From an uncultured Kiritimatiellota bacterium (lineage in GTDB: Bacteria; Verrucomicrobiota; Kiritimatiellia; RFP12; UBA1067), in assembly GCA_934667425.1 (NCBI GenBank), contig CAKULV010000032.1, forward strand, positions 1 to 39,549: a stretch of DNA of 39,549 bases. Reading direction: 5' to 3'. Made by a program: the position numbers and the translations under genes. Under the pieces are notes generated by a model, which saw nothing but the letters and a program-made list of their open reading frames with translations, had not been told where the DNA came from and did no database searches. Each line of letters starts with the position of its first letter. Position 1 is the first letter of the stretch. This document shows positions 6,459-13,834 of the stretch, piece after piece.

Positions 6459-7064
6459 GTGAAAGCACTGCTTGTCAATGGAAGCCCACGCGCGAACGGA
6501 AACACCATGCGCGCGCTGGAGGAAGTCGCGTCGGCCCTACAGGCGGACGGCGTGGAGACGGAGATCGTGCAGATCGGCGTGAAGCCCGTGCGCGGGTGCA
6601 TCGCATGCGGACGGTGCCGGGAACTCGGCCGCTGCGCGTTCTCGGACGACGTTGCGAACGAGATCCTCGAAAAGGCCCTTGCGGCGGACGCGCTCGTCCT
6701 CGGTACGCCCGTCTACTACGCCCAGCCGAACGGCGCGATCCTCGCGGTGATGCAGCGCGTGTTCTTCGCGTCGGGCGGACGTCTGCGCGGCAAGCCCGCC
6801 GCGTCCGTCGCGGTGTGCCGCCGGGGCGGCGCGAGCGCGGCGTTCCAGACGCTGAACCTGTTCTACGGCATCGCCGGCATGCCCGTCGCCGGCTCGCAGT
6901 ACTGGAACATCGCCTACGGCGCCGCGCCGGGAGAGGTCGCGCAGGACGCGGAGGGCCTGCAGACGATGCGCCTTCTCGGACGCAACCTCGCGTGGATGGC
7001 GAAGAACCTCAAGACAGGCGTCCCTGCGCGCGAGCCGTGGCAAATGACCAACTTCATCCGATAG
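6459..7064 (+). CDS. NAD(P)H-dependent iron-sulfur flavoprotein (flavodoxin fold)
   Basis: A 201-residue flavodoxin-fold protein with the FMN-phosphate loop NGSPRANGNT (residues 7-16). A cysteine cluster follows (C47, C50, C53, C59: GCIACGRCRELGRC), as in iron-sulfur flavoproteins that bind a 4Fe-4S cluster near FMN, and then the LGTPVYYAQPNG segment. It would transfer electrons from NAD(P)H or ferredoxin to an unknown acceptor in the cytoplasm. The GTG at 6459 is preferred because AAGGAGG lies 7 bases upstream; an in-frame ATG at 6411 lies inside the -10 box and is unlikely. The transporter gene follows 6 bases later, so the two are probably co-transcribed. The cysteine spacing is tighter than in archaeal ISF proteins, so the exact cluster type is uncertain. 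Confidence 0.82.
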   Translation: MKALLVNGSPRANGNTMRALEEVASALQADGVETEIVQIGVKPVRGCIACGRCRELGRCAFSDDVANEILEKALAADALVLGTPVYYAQPNGAILAVMQRVFFASGGRLRGKPAASVAVCRRGGASAAFQTLNLFYGIAGMPVAGSQYWNIAYGAAPGEVAQDAEGLQTMRLLGRNLAWMAKNLKTGVPAREPWQMTNFIR

Positions 7065-7070
7065 CATATC

Positions 7071-8453
7071 ATGCGAGAGCGACTGGCGAGCCGACTTGGC
7101 TTCATTTTCCTGTCCGCCGGGTGCGCGATCGGCCTCGGCAACGTCTGGCGCTTCCCCTACATCGCCGGGCAGAACGGCGGCGGCTGGTTCGTCGCGCTCT
7201 ACCTCGTCGCGCTCGCGCTGGTCGGTCTGCCGATCCTCCTCATGGAGTTCGCGACGGGACGCGCCTCCAGGCGGTCGATCGTGCGCCTCCACGCGACGCT
7301 GACGCCGGAGAGGAAAGTGTGGCGGCTGCACGGCGTCTTGGGCTTCGTCGGCAACGTCCTGCTGATGATGTTCTACACGACGGTCACGGGCTGGATGCTC
7401 ATCTACTTCGTGCGCATGGCGTCCGGCGCGTTCGCCGGCCTCGATGCCGCCGCCGTGGGCGCGGCGTTCGGCGGCATGCTCGGCGACCCGTGGACCATGG
7501 TGGCGGCGATGCTCGCGGCGACGGCGGCCGCGACGTGCGTGTGTGTGGCCGGTCTCCAGAAGGGCGTCGAGCGCGTGACGAAGGGGCTCATGCTCTGCCT
7601 CCTCGCGCTGATCGTCGTCCTCGCCGCGAACAGCGTCTGGCTGGACGCGAAGAACAGCGGATTGGCCGGGCTCAAGTTCTATCTCGTCCCCGACTTTGCG
7701 CGCATGAAGTCCGTCGGCGTCGTCAAGGTGGTCGTCGAGGCGATGAACCACGCGTTCTTCACGCTCTCGCTCGGCATCGGCTCGATGTCGATCTTCGGCA
7801 GCTACATCGGGCGCGACCGCACGCTCCTCGGCGAGACGCTGCACGTCTGCCTGCTCGACACGCTCGTCGCCGTCTCGGCGGGCCTCATCATCATCCCCGC
7901 CTGCTTCGCCTACGGGGTGCATCCTGGACAGGGGCCGGGACTCATCTTCACGACGCTGCCGAACGTCTTCAACGATATGCCGCTCGGACGGCTCTGGGGT
8001 TCGCTCTTCTTCGTCTTCATGAGCTGCGCGGCCCTGACGACGGTCATCGCCGTCTTCGAGAACATCCTCGCCTGCCTGATGGACGCTTTCGGCTGGAGCC
8101 GCCGCAGGGCCGGGCTTGTCACGGGCGGCGCGCTCGTCTTCCTCGCGCTGCCGTGCCTCCTCGGCTTCAATGTCTGGGGGGCGTTCCAGCCGTTCGGCGC
8201 GGGCTCGTGCGTCCTCGACCTGGAGGACTTCCTTGTCTCGAATCTGATCCTGCCGATCGGCGGGATCTCGTTCGCGCTCTACTGCAGCCACCGCTTCGGC
8301 TGGGGCTGGCGGAGCTTCCTCGCGGAGGCGAACACGGGACGCGGCCCGCGCGTGCCGTCCGCCCTGCGCGTGTACTGCGCCTACGTCCTGCCGGCCCTCG
8401 TCGTCGCCCTCTTCGTCCTCGGCCTCGTGGACAGGTTCGCGCCGCGCGGATAG
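7071..8453 (+). CDS. Sodium-dependent transporter, NSS/SNF family
   Basis: A 460-residue membrane protein of the neurotransmitter:sodium symporter family (LeuT fold). Its first helix carries the sodium-site signature GCAIGLGNVWRFPYIAGQNG (residues 17-36), followed by GGWFVALYLVALALVGLPIL. There are about eleven to twelve hydrophobic segments, and helix 6 shows the unwound region FFTLSLGIGSMSIFGSY. Bacterial members import amino acids or related compounds with Na+. The substrate cannot be read from the sequence. The start lacks a strong ribosome-binding site and lies 6 bases after the flavoprotein gene, suggesting coupling. No regulatory site is evident between them. Confidence 0.92.
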   Translation: MRERLASRLGFIFLSAGCAIGLGNVWRFPYIAGQNGGGWFVALYLVALALVGLPILLMEFATGRASRRSIVRLHATLTPERKVWRLHGVLGFVGNVLLMMFYTTVTGWMLIYFVRMASGAFAGLDAAAVGAAFGGMLGDPWTMVAAMLAATAAATCVCVAGLQKGVERVTKGLMLCLLALIVVLAANSVWLDAKNSGLAGLKFYLVPDFARMKSVGVVKVVVEAMNHAFFTLSLGIGSMSIFGSYIGRDRTLLGETLHVCLLDTLVAVSAGLIIIPACFAYGVHPGQGPGLIFTTLPNVFNDMPLGRLWGSLFFVFMSCAALTTVIAVFENILACLMDAFGWSRRRAGLVTGGALVFLALPCLLGFNVWGAFQPFGAGSCVLDLEDFLVSNLILPIGGISFALYCSHRFGWGWRSFLAEANTGRGPRVPSALRVYCAYVLPALVVALFVLGLVDRFAPRG

Positions 8454-8526
8454 CGGTTCAATCAATCCGGAAAGAAAGCAGTCCAGATCCCAGTCGTGGC
8501 GTTGACGTTTAGGCGCAAAATTTCCC

Positions 8527-8555
8527 TTGATAGCATTTGCGTCTTATACTATAAT
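8527..8555 (+). promoter_or_regulatory. Near-consensus promoter of the mre operon
   Basis: TTGATA (8527-8532) and TATAAT (8550-8555) are separated by 17 bases, a near-perfect sigma70-type promoter. The -10 ends 7 bases before the mreB ATG at 8563, so transcription should start at or one base before the start codon. The preceding stretch 8454-8526 holds nothing else recognisable. Confidence 0.75.
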
Positions 8556-8562
8556 GCGTGGT

Positions 8563-9594
8563 ATGTTTTCCAAATTAAAAGGTTTTTTCTCTGCCGATAT
8601 CGGAATCGATCTCGGTACGGCGAATTCGCTCGTATACATGAAGGACAAGGGGATTGTGCTCCGCGAGCCTTCTGTCGTAGCGATAGAGGAAGGATCGAAG
8701 CACGTTCTCGCGGTCGGTTCCGAGGCCAAGCGCATGCTTGGGCGCACACCGGCGAACATCGTAGCGATACGCCCGATGAAATCAGGCGTGATAGCCGATT
8801 TCGACATAACGCTGGCGATGCTCAAGTATTTCATCGAGAAGGTGTCGCCCAATCGCCTCAAGTCCAAATACTTCAGGCCGCGCGTAGTGATTGCGGTCCC
8901 AAGCGGGATTACCGAAGTCGAGAAGAGGGCGATTGAGGATGCCGGCCGCGCGGCTGGGGCGGGCGAGGTGTTTTTGGTTGAGGAGCCGATGGCCGCCGCC
9001 ATCGGCGCCGGCCTGCCGGTCTCGGAGCCGGCAGGCTCGATGATCGTGGATATCGGCGGCGGCACCTGCGAAGTGGCGATCATCTCTCTCGCCGGAATCG
9101 TGCATTCACGGTCCGTGCGGGTTGCGGGGGATGCCATGGACGGGTGCATCAGGCGGCATATGCAGCGCGTTTACAACCTTCTCATAGGCGAACGCACGGC
9201 AGAGGACATTAAAATGGAGATAGGCAGCGCATTCCCGGTCGGAGAGGAGAAGACCATGGAAGTGTGCGGCCGTGACATCGTGGCGGGATTGCCTAAGACG
9301 ATGACTATCACCTCCGAGGAAATTCGGGATGCACTTCAGGAGCCGGTGGCCGCTATCGTGGATGCCGTGCGCGTGACCCTTGGCAATTGCGAGCCTGAGC
9401 TTGCGGCCGACCTTGTCGACCGCGGCATAGTGCTTTCCGGCGGCAGTTCGCAGTTGCGTGGGCTCGACAAGCTCCTGTCGAAAGAGACGGGGCTTCCCGT
9501 CACTCTTGCGGACGATCCCCTTTCGGCCGTGGCCGAGGGCGCTGGTGCCGTGCTGAGCGAGCTCGATTTCCTCGCAAGGAACAAGAGACATTGA
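8563..9594 (+). CDS. mreB: Rod-shape-determining actin homologue MreB
   Basis: A 343-residue bacterial actin that polymerises under the membrane and guides lateral wall synthesis. It has the N-terminal amphipathic segment MFSKLKGFFS, phosphate loop 1 (GIDLGTANSLVY), VVIAVPSGITEVEKRA, phosphate loop 2 (IVDIGGGTCEVAIISL) and the adenosine motif GIVLSGGSSQLRGLDK. The ATG at 8563 fits the family N-terminus; ATG 8554 overlaps the -10 box and cannot serve. There is no Shine-Dalgarno sequence and the promoter places the transcript start at the ATG, so a leaderless mRNA is predicted. It is the first gene of the operon mreB-mreC-mreD-mrdA-mrdB-rng-lptD. Confidence 0.96.
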   Translation: MFSKLKGFFSADIGIDLGTANSLVYMKDKGIVLREPSVVAIEEGSKHVLAVGSEAKRMLGRTPANIVAIRPMKSGVIADFDITLAMLKYFIEKVSPNRLKSKYFRPRVVIAVPSGITEVEKRAIEDAGRAAGAGEVFLVEEPMAAAIGAGLPVSEPAGSMIVDIGGGTCEVAIISLAGIVHSRSVRVAGDAMDGCIRRHMQRVYNLLIGERTAEDIKMEIGSAFPVGEEKTMEVCGRDIVAGLPKTMTITSEEIRDALQEPVAAIVDAVRVTLGNCEPELAADLVDRGIVLSGGSSQLRGLDKLLSKETGLPVTLADDPLSAVAEGAGAVLSELDFLARNKRH

Positions 9595-9598
9595 TTCG

Positions 9599-10441
9599 TT
9601 GGCGATCCTTCCGGACAGGAAGGGCTTGGGAAGTAGAACTGGCATAGTCATCTGTTCGTGCGCACTTGCCTGCGCCGCCGTCGGACTTTGGGTTGCCGGC
9701 GGCTTTGCCGTTGCGTCAGAAGCCGTGTATCCGCTCGAAAAGTCGGCCACATGGTTCCAGCGGAACGTCTCGTGCAGGTTGCGTACGCTGTGGCGGCGGC
9801 AAAGCTACGCCGCGGAGAATGCCCGTCTGCGCAGGGAGAACGACATTCTCCGAATGGCGCTTCAGGACGCGGAGCGCACAGCTTCGGGCAAACGGCCGCC
9901 TTCCATGGACGGCTGGATTCCCGCGCCGGTGCTTTCAAGAGGCGGCATTGCCGGATCAAAGAACTTCCTGCGCCTCGGCAAGGGAACGGCGCATGGCGTG
10001 AAGCAGGGCGCCGCCGTCGCCGTGCCGGATGGACTCGTTGGAGTGGTTTCCGAAGTGTCGATGCACACCTGCGCAATCCGCCTGATATCGGATCCGTCCG
10101 TCAAGGTTTCATGCGAGATAGAGACAGACCTGCCAGAGATCGGGGCCACGTACGGCATAGTCTCCGGCATGGGGACCTCATCTGCGGCCGGAACGGGCGT
10201 AACCGTCCTGTACATGGTAAACCCGCTTAGGGTCAATCGCATCAGGAACGGAATCACCCTGCCGCCCCGGGCCCGCATCGTCACATCCGGGCTCGGCGGG
10301 GTGTTCCCTAAAGGCATTCTGGTGGGATACCTGATTTCAGGGACGCGCAAGGACAAGACCAAGCTGGAGCAGGAGGGGGATGTCGAACCTGCCGTCGATT
10401 TCCCCGCACTTGAGGAGGTTTTCATCCGCAATGAAGACTAA
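9599..10441 (+). CDS. mreC: Rod-shape-determining protein MreC
   Basis: MreC, 280 residues: a short cytoplasmic N-terminus, one membrane helix (about 15-40, GIVICSCALACAAVGLWVAG), a coiled-coil (NARLRRENDILRMALQDAE) and a periplasmic double beta-barrel domain (from about residue 100, with GVKQGAAVAVPDGLVGVVSE and MHTCAIRLISDPSVKV). It links MreB filaments to PBP2 and RodA. The frame begins 4 bases after mreB. The TTG at 9599 is the first possible start but has no good ribosome-binding site; a TTG at 9626 preceded by AGGAAGG is an alternative that would shorten the cytoplasmic tail. It overlaps mreD by 11 bases. Confidence 0.92.
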   Translation: MAILPDRKGLGSRTGIVICSCALACAAVGLWVAGGFAVASEAVYPLEKSATWFQRNVSCRLRTLWRRQSYAAENARLRRENDILRMALQDAERTASGKRPPSMDGWIPAPVLSRGGIAGSKNFLRLGKGTAHGVKQGAAVAVPDGLVGVVSEVSMHTCAIRLISDPSVKVSCEIETDLPEIGATYGIVSGMGTSSAAGTGVTVLYMVNPLRVNRIRNGITLPPRARIVTSGLGGVFPKGILVGYLISGTRKDKTKLEQEGDVEPAVDFPALEEVFIRNED

Positions 10442-10877
10442 CCTCGTGCGAGTATGTGCCGCCATGCTCGGCATCGTCCTCTTCGCCACGATGCAGGACA
10501 TGTCTCCTGCCATCCTCGGCGCCAAACCGCCGCTTTTGCTGTCCTTCAGCTGCATTGCCGGCATCCCGGCGGCATTGGTCGCGGGCCTGTTCGCAGATTC
10601 TCTCGGATGTCTCCCCTTCGGCTGTTCAGCCCTATTCTTCCTTGCGGTCTCGATCCCTGTGCGGATCTTCCGCAAGGCGGCAATTCCCCTGACTGTAGTT
10701 TCTGCGGGAGCATTCCAGATGTGGCTGTCGGTATGGACTGAAGCCTCATCCTCGTCAATGAGCGTATGCGGGGCGCTTCTGTCCGCAGCGGTGATTGCCC
10801 CCGCGATGGCCGCGTTCATCAGGTTCGCGAAGCGGCACACCGGAATTTCCGGCATGGCGAAGGAGAGCGGGAAATGA
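10431..10877 (+). CDS. mreD: Rod-shape-determining protein MreD
   Basis: A 148-residue integral membrane protein with about five hydrophobic helices, in the position and size range of MreD. It is a poorly conserved component of the elongasome, so the call leans on location between mreC and mrdA as much as on sequence. The ATG at 10431 is preceded by GAGGAGG about 12 bases upstream, inside mreC. The gene overlaps mreC by 11 bases and its stop overlaps the mrdA start (ATGA), so the chain is translationally coupled. Confidence 0.82.
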   Translation: MKTNLVRVCAAMLGIVLFATMQDMSPAILGAKPPLLLSFSCIAGIPAALVAGLFADSLGCLPFGCSALFFLAVSIPVRIFRKAAIPLTVVSAGAFQMWLSVWTEASSSSMSVCGALLSAAVIAPAMAAFIRFAKRHTGISGMAKESGK

Positions 10878-12646
10878 AGGTGTCTTCATGGTCGATAGCC
10901 GCGCTTGCGGCCCTGTTCACGCTCGGATTGCTCACGCTGCTCGCGAATCTCTACAGAGTTCAGGTCGTTGACGTCGCGAAGTTCAAGGAGGATCTTGCGC
11001 AGCAGGCGACGCGCCGGATGCGCAAGCCAGGCATCAGGGGGCGCATCCTCGACGCTCGGGGCGGAGTACTGGCGGAATCCCGCGCAAGGCGCGACCTGGT
11101 GTGCGACCTTTCGGCGTTTATCGGGAAGTCAAGCGGCACCGCCAAGGCCATTGCGGCGGTCGACAAGGCAATCTCAAACGTAGCCAATGCACTTGGCTTC
11201 GAGCGTCCGGACTCCATTACGCCAAAGCGCATCGCGCGCCACATCCGTACGCAAAGCGCGGTGTCGCTCTGCGTGTGGCGTGACATCGATGAGCAATCCC
11301 TCGCTCGATTCGAGGAACGTGCGGCGGAATTCCCCGGATTCTCGGTCGAATCCCATGCGGAGCGCGTCTATCCCAAGGGCCCGTTCGCCGCTCATCTGGT
11401 CGGATACACGGGACGAGACCGCTCAAACGACGACGAGGACGATGCGAGGACGCTCGCCTACGAACTTGAGATGAAGGGCCGATCCGGGCTTGAGGCATTC
11501 TACGACAACTACCTCGCCGGAATTGCCGGTTCCGTGCGAATACCAGTGGACGCGAGGGGTTTCAAGCCGAGAGGGGCCGCAAGGGACAACATTGCGCTCG
11601 AGGAGACAGAGGAGCGCATTGCGCAGGACGGGCTTGACCTCGAGCTGACCATCGACCCGGCGATACAGGCCGCAGCCGAGAAGCAGCTTGAGGGCGTATG
11701 CGGAGCCTGTGTGGCGATCGATCCGAGAGACGGAGCCGTCCTCGCGCTTGCGTCAGCCCCCACGTACGACCCGAACGACTTTGTGCCCTTCGTTTCCGCA
11801 AAGCGGTATGGCGAACTCTCCAGGGACGAAGGCCATCCGCTCCTGAACCGCGCCACCGCAGGGCTTTATGCCCCAGGATCCACATTTAAGCCCGTGACGG
11901 CCCTTGCGGCCCTTCGCTCCGGAATCGATCCGAAAGCCGAATACGAGTGCACGGGAGTATACAAGCTGGGGACCATGCGCCTCCACTGCTGGAACCGATG
12001 GGGGCAGGGTCCGATGGACATGCACCACGCCATCGAGCAGTCCTGCAACCCGTACTTCGCGCGACTCGGAAACCTGATTGGCACGAACTCGCTCTTCCGC
12101 ACGGCCCGCGAATTCGGCTTTGAGGCAAAGACCGGAATAGACTACGCGCCCGAGTTCGCAGGAAATCTCGCGACCCCGCCATTCTACCCCGGTCTCGCGA
12201 GCCAATCTGCCATCGGGCAGGGCAGGCTGCAGGTGACTCCCCTGCAAATGGCCGTCGAGTGCGCCACGATCGCGAACGGAGGCACCGTGTTCACGCCATA
12301 CCTGAAGAAGCGTCCAGAAGGCTCCCCGCCGCCGACTCCGGTGCGCCGCATATCGTGCACACCAGAGCAGATGGAGATTGTCCGAAAGGGAATGCGCGCG
12401 GTTGTCGAAGGCAAGAAGGGGACCGGGAAGACATTGGGGGGGCTCAAGGTCTCGTGTGCGGGGAAGACCGGCACGGCGCAGGTCGGAGGTGGCATCAAGA
12501 ATACGTGGATCATCGCATTCGCCCCGTACGATTCGCCCACGGTCGCCATTGCAATGGTAGTGGAACGCGGGGAGTCCGGCGGCAAGACCGTCGCCCCCCG
12601 CGTACACGCGGTGCTTGCGGCGGCATTTGGGGAGGCGGAAAGATGA
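10874..12646 (+). CDS. mrdA: Penicillin-binding protein 2 (elongasome transpeptidase)
   Basis: A 590-residue class B PBP that cross-links peptidoglycan during elongation. It has an N-terminal membrane helix (residues 8-28), the pedestal region starting RKPGIRGRILDARGGVLAES, and a transpeptidase domain with all three active-site motifs: STFK (S336, in YAPGSTFKPV), SCN (in IEQSCNPYFARL) and KTG (K531, in CAGKTGTAQVG). The start at 10874 overlaps the mreD stop, with GGAGAG upstream. The following rodA gene encodes its glycosyltransferase partner. The product is slightly shorter than the E. coli enzyme (about 630), and an acidic insert (DRSNDDEDDARTLAYELEMK) lies in the pedestal part. Confidence 0.95.
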   Translation: MKVSSWSIAALAALFTLGLLTLLANLYRVQVVDVAKFKEDLAQQATRRMRKPGIRGRILDARGGVLAESRARRDLVCDLSAFIGKSSGTAKAIAAVDKAISNVANALGFERPDSITPKRIARHIRTQSAVSLCVWRDIDEQSLARFEERAAEFPGFSVESHAERVYPKGPFAAHLVGYTGRDRSNDDEDDARTLAYELEMKGRSGLEAFYDNYLAGIAGSVRIPVDARGFKPRGAARDNIALEETEERIAQDGLDLELTIDPAIQAAAEKQLEGVCGACVAIDPRDGAVLALASAPTYDPNDFVPFVSAKRYGELSRDEGHPLLNRATAGLYAPGSTFKPVTALAALRSGIDPKAEYECTGVYKLGTMRLHCWNRWGQGPMDMHHAIEQSCNPYFARLGNLIGTNSLFRTAREFGFEAKTGIDYAPEFAGNLATPPFYPGLASQSAIGQGRLQVTPLQMAVECATIANGGTVFTPYLKKRPEGSPPPTPVRRISCTPEQMEIVRKGMRAVVEGKKGTGKTLGGLKVSCAGKTGTAQVGGGIKNTWIIAFAPYDSPTVAIAMVVERGESGGKTVAPRVHAVLAAAFGEAER

Positions 12647-12671
12647 CGCCCGCGGTGGAGGATACGTGCCA

Positions 12672-13826
12672 ATGCTGAAGAAACTCCTGCGGTTCAACTG
12701 GATCATGTTCCTGTCAATGGTCGCGCTTGCCGCCGTTGGCGTCGTGTTCATACGCTCTGCCGGCGCAGCCCGCACCATCGAATCCCTGCAGGACGCCTGG
12801 AGGGTGCATGCGGCAACTGCGCTGTTCGGGCTTATACTGTACTTTGCCCTTGCGTTCATAGACTACCGCAAGATACTCGACCTGTGTTCCACGCCTTGCT
12901 TTCTCGCATCGCTGATCCTGCTCGTGGCGGTACTCGCCTTCGGGGAGAAGGTGTACGGAGGAAAGCGCTGGCTCTGGTTCTTCCAGCCGAGCGAAGTCGC
13001 AAAGCCTGCGGTGATACTCATGATCGCCAACATCTTCGGGAGGGCAAAGCCGGCGTCCGGACTGACGGGGCTCGCCCTGGGACTTGGGATAATCGCGGTG
13101 CCGGCATTGCTGATCCTTGCCGAGCCGGACCTCGGCACCGCGCTTGCGCTCGTACCTGCGACATTGACGATGCTCGTCTGCGCAAGGGTGTGCCTGAAGG
13201 TACTGCTTCCGCTGCTCGCCACCGGCCTTATCGCCGCCGGACTGATCCTCGCGGCGGTAAACGTCGCGGAGACCACGGAAAACCTTGAGACGCGGGACAA
13301 GATCTACAAGTATCTTCCGCTGAAGGAGCATCAGGTGCAGCGGCTGAAGACATTCCTCGACCCGGAAGCCGACCCGTATGGCGGGGGGTGGAACCTCAAG
13401 CAGGCGAAGATATCCATCGGCTCCGGCTCAATCTCCGGGAAAGGCATCGGCAAGGGTGAGCAGAAGTTCCTCGGATACCTTCCGCCAAGCGTATCCATGA
13501 ATGACTTCATATTCAGCGTCCTGGCGGAGGAAGCCGGATTCATCGGAGCATCGACCGTACTCGCCCTCTTTCTGGCGATGCTTCTTTCCGGGCTGTGGAT
13601 CGCGCTCCGATCCGCCGATGACCGCGGACGGCTCGTGGCCATAGGGGTAATGACGCTCATTTTCGTTCACGTATACATAAACATCGCGATGTCCATTGGC
13701 CTCATGCCGATCACGGGACTTCCGCTGCCGTTCATCAGCGCAGGGAAGACGTTTCTCGTGGTACTCGTGGCCGCCCTTGGAATCGTCCAATCCATATCCC
13801 TTCACAGGGAGGAAGAAGAAACCTGA
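12672..13826 (+). CDS. mrdB: RodA, SEDS peptidoglycan glycosyltransferase
   Basis: A 384-residue polytopic SEDS protein that polymerises lipid II together with PBP2. Recognisable segments are GGKRWLWFFQPSEVAKPAVIL, LAEPDLGTALALVP (with the essential aspartate), a large periplasmic loop (VQRLKTFLDPEADPYGGGWN, then SGSISGKGIGKGEQKFLGYLP), NDFIFSVLAEEAGFIG and the last conserved loop GLPLPFISAGKT. That last loop normally reads SYGGS; here it is SAGKT, an unusual change. The ATG at 12672 has GGAGGA 9 bases upstream. The gene starts 25 bases after mrdA ends. Confidence 0.94.
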   Translation: MLKKLLRFNWIMFLSMVALAAVGVVFIRSAGAARTIESLQDAWRVHAATALFGLILYFALAFIDYRKILDLCSTPCFLASLILLVAVLAFGEKVYGGKRWLWFFQPSEVAKPAVILMIANIFGRAKPASGLTGLALGLGIIAVPALLILAEPDLGTALALVPATLTMLVCARVCLKVLLPLLATGLIAAGLILAAVNVAETTENLETRDKIYKYLPLKEHQVQRLKTFLDPEADPYGGGWNLKQAKISIGSGSISGKGIGKGEQKFLGYLPPSVSMNDFIFSVLAEEAGFIGASTVLALFLAMLLSGLWIALRSADDRGRLVAIGVMTLIFVHVYINIAMSIGLMPITGLPLPFISAGKTFLVVLVAALGIVQSISLHREEEET

Positions 13827-13834
13827 GGAAATCA

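Noticed and set aside
6537..8465. Very long minus-strand open frame opposite the flavoprotein and transporter genes
   Set aside because: Its translation is an Arg/Glu/Asp-rich low-complexity string typical of antisense frames in GC-rich DNA. The plus strand encodes two clear families with proper starts.
6596..8512. Long plus-strand frame overlapping the transporter in another phase
   Set aside because: Arg/Pro-rich composition with no motif; it is the shifted frame of the NSS transporter and flavoprotein genes.
8545..8550. TATACT as an alternative -10 for mreB
   Set aside because: It would leave only 12 bases to TTGATA, whereas TATAAT at 8550 gives 17 bases.
11753..12859. Minus-strand frame opposite mrdA
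   Set aside because: Shadow of the PBP2 gene; no domain, no ribosome-binding site.
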